The notes beneath the pieces were generated by a model. The model was not told the origin of the DNA and did no database searches. It saw nothing but the letters and a program-made list of their open reading frames with translations. A stretch of DNA of 64,000 bases from Clostridia bacterium (GTDB taxonomy: Bacteria > Bacillota > Clostridia > Oscillospirales > Acutalibacteraceae): the NCBI GenBank assembly GCA_017399175.1, contig JAFQEE010000023.1, forward strand, positions 25,107 through 89,106, in the 5' to 3' direction. Of the stretch, positions 10,160 to 17,134 are shown piece by piece (the stretch's first letter is position 1; the number at the start of each line of letters is the position of its first letter). A program made the translations under genes and the position numbers.

Positions 10160-10441
10160 ATGACCGAGTGGGGAGTTGTAGGTGTATTGGTTGTAATTAT
10201 TGGTTTGATTACGGCCATATGCGGTCCACTTCTGAAAGCAACAAAAGCAATCACAGAGCTTACTTCGGAAATTAAGTTTTTCAGGGAAGAACTTAATGAA
10301 ATGAAGCAGGAAAACAAGGAGTTTCAATTATCTGCCTCCGATAAACACTCAAAAATTCACAGACGAATTGATGAGCACGGTAAGAAAATTGAAGACCACG
10401 AAAAAAGAATTTTTAGTCTCGAACAGAGAAAGGATGAGTAA
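10160..10441 (+). CDS. Small phage membrane protein with coiled coil (holin-like)
   Basis: A 93-residue protein. The ATG at 10160 follows GGAAGGTGGTGAG, which makes it a better start than the upstream in-frame GTG codons. One transmembrane helix (about residues 4-26) is followed by a charged coiled coil to the C-terminus, with several His/Lys/Glu heptads. This layout resembles XhlA-type or other lysis-associated membrane proteins. The gene sits directly before the amidase (2 bases between stop and start), so a role in lysis is likely. It could instead be an accessory membrane protein, because a better holin candidate lies at 11564. Confidence 0.65.
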   Translation: MTEWGVVGVLVVIIGLITAICGPLLKATKAITELTSEIKFFREELNEMKQENKEFQLSASDKHSKIHRRIDEHGKKIEDHEKRIFSLEQRKDE

Positions 10442-10443
10442 CT

Positions 10444-11292
10444 ATGAAACAACCAAAAGTATATTTAGGTGTCGGTCACGGTGGTAAAGACCCCGGTGCC
10501 GTTGCATTTGGTAGAAAAGAAAAAGATATGGCTCTTGATATTGCAAAAGCAACTCGTGATGACTTAGTTCGTCATAATGTTCTTGTAATGTTGAGTCGTG
10601 AAAGCGATGTAAGTGAAAACCTTGCAGCACGAATTAAAGAATGTATAGCTTTTAACCCTGACCTTGCCGGAGATATTCATCTTAATGCAGGTGGCGGTGA
10701 CGGTACAGAAGTGTTCCACTCTAAAGCAGATACATCTGATGATGACCTTGCAAGAAATGTTCTTAATGAAATTGTTAAGATAGGTCAGAACAGCAGAGGA
10801 CTTAAAACAAGAGTAAATTCTAATGGTAGGGATTATTTCGGCTTTATTCGTCAATTAACAGTTGACAATGATATACCAGCTGTACTCATCGAATGTGCGT
10901 TCATTGATAACAAGAATGATGTCAAGATTGTTGATACACTTGCAGAACGCAGAGCTATGGGTGTTGCAATCGCAAAAGGATACCTTAAGACTCTTGATAT
11001 TGAATACATAGAGCCTGTGGAAGATGATAACTTCTTCCCATCAAAAGGTTACTTCAAAAAAGGTGATTCAGGAAAGAACATTGAAAGAATCAATGATTTC
11101 TATTACAATGTGTTCCCAACATATGCAAAAACTCTCAAAAGAGATAAAGAAGATGTAAAGGGCGGTTACTTCGGTGAGAACACTGAAGCCTGGACAAAAG
11201 AATTCCAAAGACGAACAGGCCTGAAGCAGGACGGATGTATCGGTCCTCTTACACTTGCAATGATGAAAAAATTCGGATTTAAGGAGAAATAA
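10444..11292 (+). CDS. Phage endolysin: N-acetylmuramoyl-L-alanine amidase with peptidoglycan-binding domain
   Basis: A 282-residue lysin that cleaves the amide bond between N-acetylmuramic acid and L-alanine in peptidoglycan. The N-terminal Amidase_3 domain (1-175) shows the zinc and catalytic pattern: H12 in GVGHGG, E26, H79 in DIHLNAG and E150 in LIECAFI. The C-terminal part (about 200-282) is a PG_binding_1-like three-helix domain (YFKKGDSG, FQRRTGLKQDG, IGPLT). There is no signal peptide, as expected for an enzyme released by a holin. It lies in the lysis cassette between two small membrane-protein genes. Confidence 0.93.
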   Translation: MKQPKVYLGVGHGGKDPGAVAFGRKEKDMALDIAKATRDDLVRHNVLVMLSRESDVSENLAARIKECIAFNPDLAGDIHLNAGGGDGTEVFHSKADTSDDDLARNVLNEIVKIGQNSRGLKTRVNSNGRDYFGFIRQLTVDNDIPAVLIECAFIDNKNDVKIVDTLAERRAMGVAIAKGYLKTLDIEYIEPVEDDNFFPSKGYFKKGDSGKNIERINDFYYNVFPTYAKTLKRDKEDVKGGYFGENTEAWTKEFQRRTGLKQDGCIGPLTLAMMKKFGFKEK

Positions 11293-11294
11293 TC

Positions 11295-11561
11295 GTGGGA
11301 AATGATAAATTTCAAAAGATTTGCAAAGAAATTGTAGTTAAGTACTTCAATGAACATGCAGATAAAACTGACAATAAACAGATTACTGAAAATGATGTGT
11401 TTATTGTGTGGTGTTGCAAGACATTGCAAAATAATAAAGCGTTGGTAAGTACTACCGTGTCAGACGGTATGTATTATGAAATTACCCATAATGGAGATAA
11501 GCAGGAAACATATGTTGATGTTTATAAGAAATGGGAAAACTTTTGTGTAAAGGAGAACTAA
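11295..11561 (+). CDS. DUF6275-like small phage protein
   Basis: An 88-residue protein starting at a GTG 2 bases after the amidase stop, with AAGGAGAA overlapping the end of the amidase gene. The central part (DVFIVWCCKTLQNNKALVST, then DGMYYEITHNGDK and a YVDVYKKWEN end) matches what I remember of the DUF6275 family found beside phage lysis genes. The function is unknown. The start codon and spacing fit translational coupling with the amidase. Confidence 0.7.
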   Translation: MGNDKFQKICKEIVVKYFNEHADKTDNKQITENDVFIVWCCKTLQNNKALVSTTVSDGMYYEITHNGDKQETYVDVYKKWENFCVKEN

Positions 11562-11563
11562 TT

Positions 11564-11875
11564 ATGAATTTATTTGAAATTTTAAAAGATTACTTAATCG
11601 TTACAATCGTTTTGATTTGCCTTGTTGTAGGATATATTCTCAAGAATATTGTCACAACAGACAAAATCAACAAGTTCATTCCACTTATTATGGCAGTTCT
11701 CGGTGTTGTCCTCAGTTTGTGGATGCATGCTTGGAAATTCACACCTGATATATTACTTGCTGGTTTGATTTCAGGTCTTGCCTCATCAGGTGTGTATGAC
11801 GGTTTTAAAGGTATTAAAGAGTATTTCGGTGATATTAAAGATAAATTTATTTCAAATGAAAAGAGAAATGAATGA
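11564..11875 (+). CDS. Phage holin, Hol44/superfamily V-like
   Basis: A 103-residue membrane protein starting at an ATG 2 bases after the preceding stop, behind AAGGAG. Hydrophobic segments lie at about residues 10-28, 40-58 and 62-80; the last ends in the pattern LAGLISGLASSGVYDGFKG seen in phage holins of the Hol44 type. The C-terminus is short and charged. It should form membrane lesions that let the amidase reach the wall. The gene order of small membrane protein, amidase, DUF6275-like protein and holin makes a complete lysis module. Confidence 0.75.
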   Translation: MNLFEILKDYLIVTIVLICLVVGYILKNIVTTDKINKFIPLIMAVLGVVLSLWMHAWKFTPDILLAGLISGLASSGVYDGFKGIKEYFGDIKDKFISNEKRNE

Positions 11876-12311
11876 CAGCAAGTTACCGGCAATTAAGCTA
11901 ACGAACATATTTTACTCATTTATGGTTGTTAGAGCCTTAAAAGTCGCAATTTTTGGTGTCTTATAACCACGAATGATAATAAACTGCAAGTTACAAGCAA
12001 GTTACACGAGTTGCAGTTTTTAATGTAGAAAAGTTAAACTCATTTTAAAAAACAGCCTGTTTTTAACTTATTGGTGCAATAAGTTAAATAACAAGTGAAA
12101 TTTCACTTATACAATTAAATTATAAGTAAAGTAACGCCCTGTGCAAAATTTTTTCTGCACAGGGCAATTTTTTATAACAAAGTGTCAAATGTGCTCGATA
12201 TAATAAATAAAGGTATTTTGTGTTCTTGAATTTTGGATAAATAAAAGGGTAATTATAAAGTTTTTGTAGAGTAAATGCTGAAAGAAAACATATAAGTTTG
12301 CGAAAATATAT
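11876..12311. other. Non-coding region after the lysis cassette, with several hairpins
   Basis: About 440 bases without a credible gene. It contains three structures: AACTGCAA/TTGCAGTT arms around 11990-12020 followed by a T-run; a 12-bp perfect stem at 12062-12073/12077-12088 with a 3-base loop; and the 16-bp palindrome AAGTGAAATTTCACTT at 12093-12108. A strong terminator follows at 12136. The palindrome and stem may be regulator sites or nested terminators ending the late transcript. Confidence 0.5.
12136..12172 (+). terminator. Strong intrinsic terminator of the phage late operon
   Basis: GCCCTGTGCA (12136-12145) pairs perfectly with TGCACAGGGC (12156-12165), followed by AATTTTTTAT. The loop is T-rich and the A-rich left flank also allows termination on the minus strand. 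Confidence 0.85.
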
Positions 12312-12361
12312 TTGACAATTGCTATTACGATGATGTATAATGATAAATCATTATACCATCA
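12312..12361 (+). promoter_or_regulatory. Promoter with a palindromic operator over the -10 box
   Basis: TTGACA (12312-12317) and TATAAT (12336-12341) with an 18-base spacer. An inverted repeat (TATAATGA / TCATTATA with outer TGATG / CATCA, 12331-12361) covers the -10 box and the expected start site, so a repressor bound there would block transcription. The cargo genes downstream therefore seem to be controlled separately from the lytic operon. Confidence 0.75.
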
Positions 12362-12390
12362 TTAACCAATAATTAATGGATGGTGAAAAA

Positions 12391-12927
12391 ATGGAAGAAT
12401 TGAATTTTGAACAGATTATAGATAAATGGGAAAAACGTGTTTTTCGATTATATATAATTGGTGGTGTCGCTGTTACTGTTGTAGCAAGTGGAATCTTAGC
12501 ATCGTTAATATATATAATTAAACTACAATTTCTTGCTGAAGAACCTTCATATCAACTTGCAGCAGAAATTTGTAATACATATACGAGTATCATTCTTGGC
12601 TTTGTTGCGATGGCTGTTTCGTTGATTAGTATAATACTTAGTTTTTATAATACAATACAAGCAGAAAAAAGCAACATAGAATCGTTGAGACAGTTTAATG
12701 AAACAACACAATTGAGTAAAAGTTTATTAAAAAAATTAGAGCCGATTTCTGATAATTTGAAACAGATACCAGAATTAATTGAGGCACAGTCACAAATTAA
12801 GTATACAATGAAAGAAATTCAAGAAACGTTAGACTCGATAAAAAATACGTCACAAAACGGGGGAACTGTTGTTGAAGGTAAACCTGCAGAAATGCCCGCT
12901 GGAGAGTATGATGATACGAGTAAATAA
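12391..12927 (+). CDS. Cargo membrane protein with two membrane helices and a coiled coil
   Basis: 178 residues from the ATG at 12391 (weak GGTGAA site); an in-frame ATG at 12376 would add five residues. A short cytoplasmic start is followed by two hydrophobic helices (about residues 18-42 and 62-86), then a long helix with heptads (about 88-155) and an unstructured acidic tail. No family is recognised. The gene has its own operator-promoter, lies between the lysis module and the attachment site, and is followed after 42 bases by a second unknown gene. That position is typical of lysogenic conversion or superinfection-exclusion genes, but the function is unknown. Confidence 0.6.
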   Translation: MEELNFEQIIDKWEKRVFRLYIIGGVAVTVVASGILASLIYIIKLQFLAEEPSYQLAAEICNTYTSIILGFVAMAVSLISIILSFYNTIQAEKSNIESLRQFNETTQLSKSLLKKLEPISDNLKQIPELIEAQSQIKYTMKEIQETLDSIKNTSQNGGTVVEGKPAEMPAGEYDDTSK

Positions 12928-12969
12928 ATGAGTTAAAACAGAATATTTTTGAAGGTAGGTACATATATT

Positions 12970-13437
12970 ATGTGTATGAAGAGTGTTAATATTACAACGA
13001 TGTTTGTAGAAGATGATTTGAGCAATATCGCAGAAGGTATTGTTTCTGATAGACAGGTTTTTAAAATAAAAGCTGAAAAAAACAATAATGAAAAAAGTGT
13101 CAATTTACGAATAGTAACTTTTTTAAATGCAATGTCATCAAACGAAGACCCATTTTTGGAAAATGTTTACGATATTATGTGGACATTAGGATGCGTCAAA
13201 GATGGTGAGTTTGATAATACCAACATTGGAACAACGATTTTTGACACAGCAAAATGCAAGATAAAAAATGAAAAGGTTTCGGCAAGACAGTTTACAAATG
13301 AAAGAAGAAAATTAATTCTTAATCATTATGTGATAGATACTTTAGGAACATACTATTTGAAGGTGTATATAAAAAAAGCAAACACTGAATTACCATGGGA
13401 AATACAGTCAATCAATTCAATTGAAATTTGCGAATAA
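12970..13437 (+). CDS. Unknown cargo protein, beta-rich
   Basis: 155 residues from the ATG at 12970, with GAAGGTAGG about ten bases upstream; an in-frame TTG at 12949 is less likely. No signal peptide or membrane segment is visible. The alternating pattern (VNLRIVTFLN, GTYYLKVYIKK) suggests a beta-sandwich, and the end IQSINSIEICE looks like an edge strand. It is probably co-transcribed with the membrane protein upstream. I do not recognise the family; a soluble partner of the membrane protein is a reasonable inference. Confidence 0.55.
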   Translation: MCMKSVNITTMFVEDDLSNIAEGIVSDRQVFKIKAEKNNNEKSVNLRIVTFLNAMSSNEDPFLENVYDIMWTLGCVKDGEFDNTNIGTTIFDTAKCKIKNEKVSARQFTNERRKLILNHYVIDTLGTYYLKVYIKKANTELPWEIQSINSIEICE

Positions 13438-13562
13438 CAACGAATTGACACTATTAAAAATTACACAATTGTTACACAAAAGGAGTTATAACAGTTGATG
13501 CACAAGGTTTTTCAGTTATCAAAGAAATAATTGTGCCCGAATGGCAAATGTTTCAAAAATTT

Positions 13563-13593
13563 CAGCACTCACTCATGTGGGTGCTGTTTTTTT
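13563..13593 (+). terminator. Intrinsic terminator of the cargo operon
   Basis: CAGCACTCAC (13563-13572) pairs with GTGGGTGCTG (13577-13586), with one mismatched or wobble position, followed by seven T. It ends transcription of the two cargo genes. Confidence 0.85.
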
Positions 13594-13601
13594 GTGAATT
13601 A

Positions 13602-13625
13602 TTTTGACTTGCATTTTGACTTGCA
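13602..13625. repeat. Two tandem copies of a 12-bp repeat near the prophage end
   Basis: TTTTGACTTGCA occurs twice head to tail (13602-13613 and 13614-13625). Nearby are further imperfect repeats (TTATACCGTTTTATACTG). Tandem short repeats beside an attachment site can be integrase arm-binding sites; that reading is inference. The surrounding 13438-13740 holds no credible gene. Confidence 0.6.
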
Positions 13626-13691
13626 TTTTTATACTTTGTTATACCGTTTTATACTGTTTTACCGAAAAATCACAAACAATAAAGCAAAACA

Positions 13692-13736
13692 AAAAACCTT
13701 GAACTCCCTTATGTATCAAGGATTTTCAAGGTTTTT
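13692..13736 (-). terminator. Terminator downstream of the tRNA-Trp gene
   Basis: AAAAACCTTGAA (13692-13703) pairs with TTCAAGGTTTTT (13725-13736). Read on the minus strand it follows the tRNA-Trp CCA end and finishes in T, so it can stop the tRNA transcript. It might also belong to the attachment region. Confidence 0.6.
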
Positions 13737-13740
13737 ACTG

Positions 13741-13816
13741 TGGCAGGGGCAGAAGGATTCGAACCCTCGGCACGTGGTTTTGGAGACCACTGCTCTACCA
13801 ACTGAGCTATACCCCT
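13741..13816 (-). tRNA. tRNA-Trp (CCA)
   Basis: The minus strand folds as a full cloverleaf: acceptor AGGGGTA/TGCCCCT with one wobble, D-arm GCTCAGTTGGTAGAGC, anticodon loop CTCCAAA giving CCA, T-arm GGGTTCGAATCC, and an encoded CCA. The prophage lies immediately downstream of its 3' end, so this gene is the probable integration target. Confidence 0.95.
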
Positions 13817-13839
13817 ATATTCTGTTATCGCAACCGTCT

Positions 13840-13916
13840 TGGTGGGCCAACAGGGACTCGAACCCCGGACCGTCCGGTTATGAGCCGGATGCTCTAACCA
13901 ACTGAGCTATTGGCCC
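13840..13916 (-). tRNA. tRNA with CAT anticodon (Met or Ile2)
   Basis: The minus strand has acceptor GGGCCAA/TTGGCCC, D-arm GCTCAGTTGGTTAGAGC, anticodon loop CTCATAA (CAT), T-arm GGGGTTCGAGTCCC and an encoded CCA. It lacks the unpaired first base expected of initiator tRNA. Elongator Met and lysidine-modified Ile2 cannot be separated by eye. It lies 23 bases upstream of tRNA-Trp in the same direction. Confidence 0.93.
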
Positions 13917-13995
13917 TTAACACGGTTGCTCAAATATTATATATATTTTTGTATCTCTTGTCAATAGTTTATTTAATATTTTTGTTGAAATCCTT

Positions 13996-15588
13996 TCATT
14001 TTATATCGGCAATTCCGTCAGCAATATATTTGAATGCAGGGGCACAATCAACAGCACCTGAATATCCGTCATCCTTAAAAATAACAACTGTATATGTTGT
14101 ATCCTTGTAAGAGAAATATCCGCAAAACCATGTGTGGGTGATTTCTCGTTCATTTTCATACCAACCGCTTTGTGCTGTTGCAGTTTTACCATGATTTTCA
14201 GTTTTCTCTGAGTTTGCCAACTTGCCATTACCCGATTTAACCACATTTCCTAAAATAGAATTCAATGCTGTTACTGTGCTCTTATTAAGAATACGATAAT
14301 TTTGCGGCAATTCAACCTTTCGAATTGTTTTGCCGCTTTCATCAATAATTCCTTTCATCAGGGTGGGTGGTCGATAATATCCGCCATTAGCAAAACAAGA
14401 ATATGCCACAGCCATCTGCAAAGGACTTGCAAGGAGATTTCCCTGACCGAAAGACAAATTTGCAAGTGATTGGGCAGAATTTACAGACTCAGTTGATGGT
14501 AATATACCTGATTGTACATAAAAATTGTCAGCAATTTCAATGCTTTTTCCAAGACCGAAATCACTACACAGGGAAATCAGTTTTTCCTTGCCGACTTTTT
14601 GTCCCAAAGCAATAAAATATGTGTTGCAGGACTCTTCCATAGCAGAATTCATATCAACAACACCGTGAGCATTGTTATTACTGCATCTGAAAGTTGTGCC
14701 GTTTATAGTGATACTGCCTGTACAGTTGTGAGTTAAATCAATGTTGTTTTCAATCGCGCAGGCAGCAACAATAGGTTTGAAAACAGAACCCACACTATAG
14801 GGCGTAAGACTTCTGTTGATAAAAGGGGAATCGGCATTATTTAATGAAGAAGAAATATCGTTAGGGTTAAATGTTGGTGCAGATGCGATAGCAAGTATTT
14901 CATTTGTATATGAATTAAGAACCACAACAGCACCTTTGCTTATTCCCGTTTTTTCAAGTGAGTCTTCTGCGATTTTCTGTATATCAAGGTCAATGGTAAG
15001 TTGAATTCCGGCAGGGGACAAATAGTTTTCACTTTTAAAATTAATTCCTTCACCTGTGAGAATATTACCTAAAGCATCTATATTCCAAAAAGCCTTTAGA
15101 GTACCCTTATTATCGGATAAATAACTTTCATAAGCGTTTTCAAGTCCCATGGCACCCTGACCGTTTTCGTCAAGGTGACCTATGAGATGAACGCAAGGCT
15201 GATTATCCGAATAACGCATAACGCAATCAACAGATTTAATATGATTTTCATAAAACCTTTCAGGAATATTAAGAATGCTGACTTTTCCATTTTTTATATT
15301 TTCATAAAAGGCTTGTGATTGTTCATTATTAATGTAGTTTTTAACTATATTAAAGGCATTTTCAGTAGGTAAAGCTACAGTAACAGTTTCGGTGGAATTG
15401 TTTACAATTTTTTTCATATTTCTGTCGTAAATCATTCCTCGCGATTTGGAAATTTCAATACTTCTTGTGTTTCTGTTTAAGGAACTTTTACGAACCCCGG
15501 CATTTGAAAAAATAATTCCAAGATTTGTTATTAGAATACCGAATATGATAATAAGACTGAAAAATGCTGTGCCAATTCTTTTATACAT
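13996..15588 (-). CDS. Class B penicillin-binding protein (transpeptidase)
   Basis: A 530-residue membrane-anchored D,D-transpeptidase that cross-links peptidoglycan. One N-terminal membrane helix (about 8-28) is followed by a short dimerisation region with SRGMIYDRN, then the transpeptidase domain with SVFK (S268 to K271), SCN (320-322) and KTA (468-470). The last motif is a variant of the usual KTG. It is shorter than typical FtsI/PBP2 proteins and lacks PASTA domains. The start is an ATG after AGGTGA, and that site lies inside a hairpin. It follows a PAP2 phosphatase gene on the same strand. Confidence 0.88.
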   Translation of the reverse strand: MYKRIGTAFFSLIIIFGILITNLGIIFSNAGVRKSSLNRNTRSIEISKSRGMIYDRNMKKIVNNSTETVTVALPTENAFNIVKNYINNEQSQAFYENIKNGKVSILNIPERFYENHIKSVDCVMRYSDNQPCVHLIGHLDENGQGAMGLENAYESYLSDNKGTLKAFWNIDALGNILTGEGINFKSENYLSPAGIQLTIDLDIQKIAEDSLEKTGISKGAVVVLNSYTNEILAIASAPTFNPNDISSSLNNADSPFINRSLTPYSVGSVFKPIVAACAIENNIDLTHNCTGSITINGTTFRCSNNNAHGVVDMNSAMEESCNTYFIALGQKVGKEKLISLCSDFGLGKSIEIADNFYVQSGILPSTESVNSAQSLANLSFGQGNLLASPLQMAVAYSCFANGGYYRPPTLMKGIIDESGKTIRKVELPQNYRILNKSTVTALNSILGNVVKSGNGKLANSEKTENHGKTATAQSGWYENEREITHTWFCGYFSYKDTTYTVVIFKDDGYSGAVDCAPAFKYIADGIADIK

Positions 15589-15592
15589 AAAA

Positions 15593-15623
15593 AATCACCT
15601 GTATCAAGTGTTGACACAGGTGA
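15593..15623 (-). terminator. Hairpin/terminator overlapping the PBP ribosome binding site
   Basis: TCACCTGT (15595-15602) pairs with ACAGGTGA (15616-15623), with an extended inner stem around a GTG loop. On the minus strand the 3' arm is followed by six T and then the ATG of the PBP gene, and the arm itself contains the AGGTGA site. It can act both as a terminator after the PAP2 gene and as a cover for the next ribosome binding site. Confidence 0.7.
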
Positions 15624-15639
15624 CAAAAATAATTACAAT

Positions 15640-16260
15640 TTATGCTTTTTTCTTTTTGAACTTTTGGATTAAATCGAATTCAGCAATTTTTGTGTTTTTC
15701 ATAATTGCAGTCATTATTACATAGCCCATAATACCTGCGAAAGTACCAACAAGAACACCACCGAGAACATCTGTTACATAATGAACCATAAGGTAAATTC
15801 TTGAAAGGCCAACGAGGGCTGAGAATACAGGGAAAATCCAACTGTATTTCTTGTTAAGTACAAGGAAGAGTGCAACGCCGATTTCAAATGCAGCAGTTGT
15901 GTGACCTGATGGGAATGACTTGTCGCTTTCAATATGTGCACCTGCAAATTCATACCAACTCATAAAGAGTGGATTATCTGCATAGTAAACATAAGGACGA
16001 GGACGAGCAAATAATGGCTTCATAATAAGGTTTGTAACAAGTGTTCCCACAAGAACTGCAAAGAGTACCGACAAACCGAATTTGCGTGTTTTCTTGAAAA
16101 AGCTTAATACAAGACCTAAAACTGCCATTGGTGTAACAAATTCAGAACCACCGAAGAAAGTGATGAATTCAGCAACAATGTTCATAACTGCACCTTGAAT
16201 CTGTTCACCGAAGAAAGTGAATACACTCATATCAAATGAGTCAAAAATTGAAAAATCCAT
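15640..16260 (-). CDS. PAP2-family membrane phosphatase
   Basis: A 206-residue integral membrane phosphatase, probably acting on undecaprenyl or lipid phosphates at the outer face of the membrane. The three PAP2 signatures are present: a Lys followed by ARPRPY, PSGHTTAA, and SRIYLMVHYVTDVLGG. About five or six helices are predicted, plus a Lys-rich C-terminal tail. The ATG follows AAAGGAG, 18 bases after the LRR lipoprotein stop on the same strand, and a PBP gene follows. Bacitracin-resistance-type recycling of the lipid carrier would fit this wall-related neighbourhood, but the substrate is not shown. Confidence 0.88.
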   Translation of the reverse strand: MDFSIFDSFDMSVFTFFGEQIQGAVMNIVAEFITFFGGSEFVTPMAVLGLVLSFFKKTRKFGLSVLFAVLVGTLVTNLIMKPLFARPRPYVYYADNPLFMSWYEFAGAHIESDKSFPSGHTTAAFEIGVALFLVLNKKYSWIFPVFSALVGLSRIYLMVHYVTDVLGGVLVGTFAGIMGYVIMTAIMKNTKIAEFDLIQKFKKKKA

Positions 16261-16278
16261 TTTCGTTCTCCTTTTCGT

Positions 16279-17133
16279 TTATTTCTCCCAGTTGATTTTT
16301 AAATCATTGATTGCAAGTCCGTTTTGTGTTGGATACCACTTGTCACCAAGTTTAATATCGCTTTCTTTTGCATCAACATTGATTGTAAGAAGACTTGTGC
16401 AGTTATAGAATGCATATACATCAATCTGCTTGATTGTGTCAGGAATATTGATTTCGCTGATTCCCGAGCAATATCCGAAAGCATCCTTACCGATAAATTC
16501 AACTTTTTGTGAAAGTGTAAGTTCAGTGATTGAACCGCAACGGAAAAACGCCTTTTCTTCAATGCGTTTTACGCTGTCAGGAATAACAACCTTTGTAATT
16601 TTACCACATTTATAAAATGCTTTTGTACTAATTGTTTCAACTCCGTCAGGAATTGTGTACTGTGAAATCTGAATATCATTTCCGTTAGCATCTTTTGTGT
16701 CCTGTAAGTCTTTTGCAAGAGGGTAGAAAAGAAGTGTTTTCATATCCTTTGTGAAAAGAACACCGTCAACATCACAGAAATTTTCATTTTCTTTACTAAC
16801 TGTAATTTCTGTAACATGCTGATTGTTTTCAAGCGCCCAAGTACCGATTTCTTTGACATTTTTACCGATGGAAATTTTATTGACATATTCAAGGTTTACA
16901 ACGGAAAAATCAGCAATTTTAGTAACAGGAACACCTTCGACCTCATCGGGGATAACAATTTCCGTAATTGTTGCCTTGTTTGGTACAGTAATTACTGTTG
17001 CTTCGCCGTTTTCAATGTCATACTCAATCTCCTCACTTTCAATACCAATAAAGGTACCAAGTGAATCACATCCTGTAAATAATAAACAAATGCAAAGAAG
17101 AAGTGCTGCAATTTTAATTATGTTCTTTTTCAT
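16279..17133 (-). CDS. BspA-type leucine-rich-repeat lipoprotein
   Basis: 284 residues. A lipoprotein signal ends in LFTGC, so Cys22 should be lipidated. The rest is a run of LRR_5/BspA-type repeats with the pattern IPDGVETI..KAFYKCGKITKV at about 23-residue spacing (roughly 45-265). Such proteins form surface-exposed solenoids that bind proteins or glycans. The start codon is one base from the stop of the transporter gene upstream on the same strand, so the two are translationally coupled. The ligand is unknown. Confidence 0.88.
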   Translation of the reverse strand: MKKNIIKIAALLLCICLLFTGCDSLGTFIGIESEEIEYDIENGEATVITVPNKATITEIVIPDEVEGVPVTKIADFSVVNLEYVNKISIGKNVKEIGTWALENNQHVTEITVSKENENFCDVDGVLFTKDMKTLLFYPLAKDLQDTKDANGNDIQISQYTIPDGVETISTKAFYKCGKITKVVIPDSVKRIEEKAFFRCGSITELTLSQKVEFIGKDAFGYCSGISEINIPDTIKQIDVYAFYNCTSLLTINVDAKESDIKLGDKWYPTQNGLAINDLKINWEK

Positions 17134-17134
17134 A

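Larger units (their letters stand above)
1..13740. mobile_element. Right end of an integrated prophage
   Basis: Consecutive plus-strand genes read as the late part of a phage genome: virion proteins, a giant polyvalent protein, a tail-fibre-like protein, a holin-like protein, an amidase, a second holin and two cargo genes. The block stops just before the 3' CCA end of a minus-strand tRNA-Trp gene (13741-13816), the usual position of a tRNA-targeting integration. No integrase, repressor, terminase or capsid gene is in view, so the left part lies outside the window. The exact right border is inferred, not proven. Confidence 0.8.

Noticed and set aside
13490-13560. A short frame with FSVIKEIIVPEWQMFQKF before the cargo terminator
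   Set aside because: It has no usable start codon and is too short to support; it may be a leftover of a phage gene but cannot be claimed.
13531-13905. An open frame across the two tRNA genes on the plus strand, with NRDSNPG-type sequence
   Set aside because: It is the antisense reading of tRNA-Trp and tRNA-Met/Ile2; such frames are well-known artefacts of tRNA genes.
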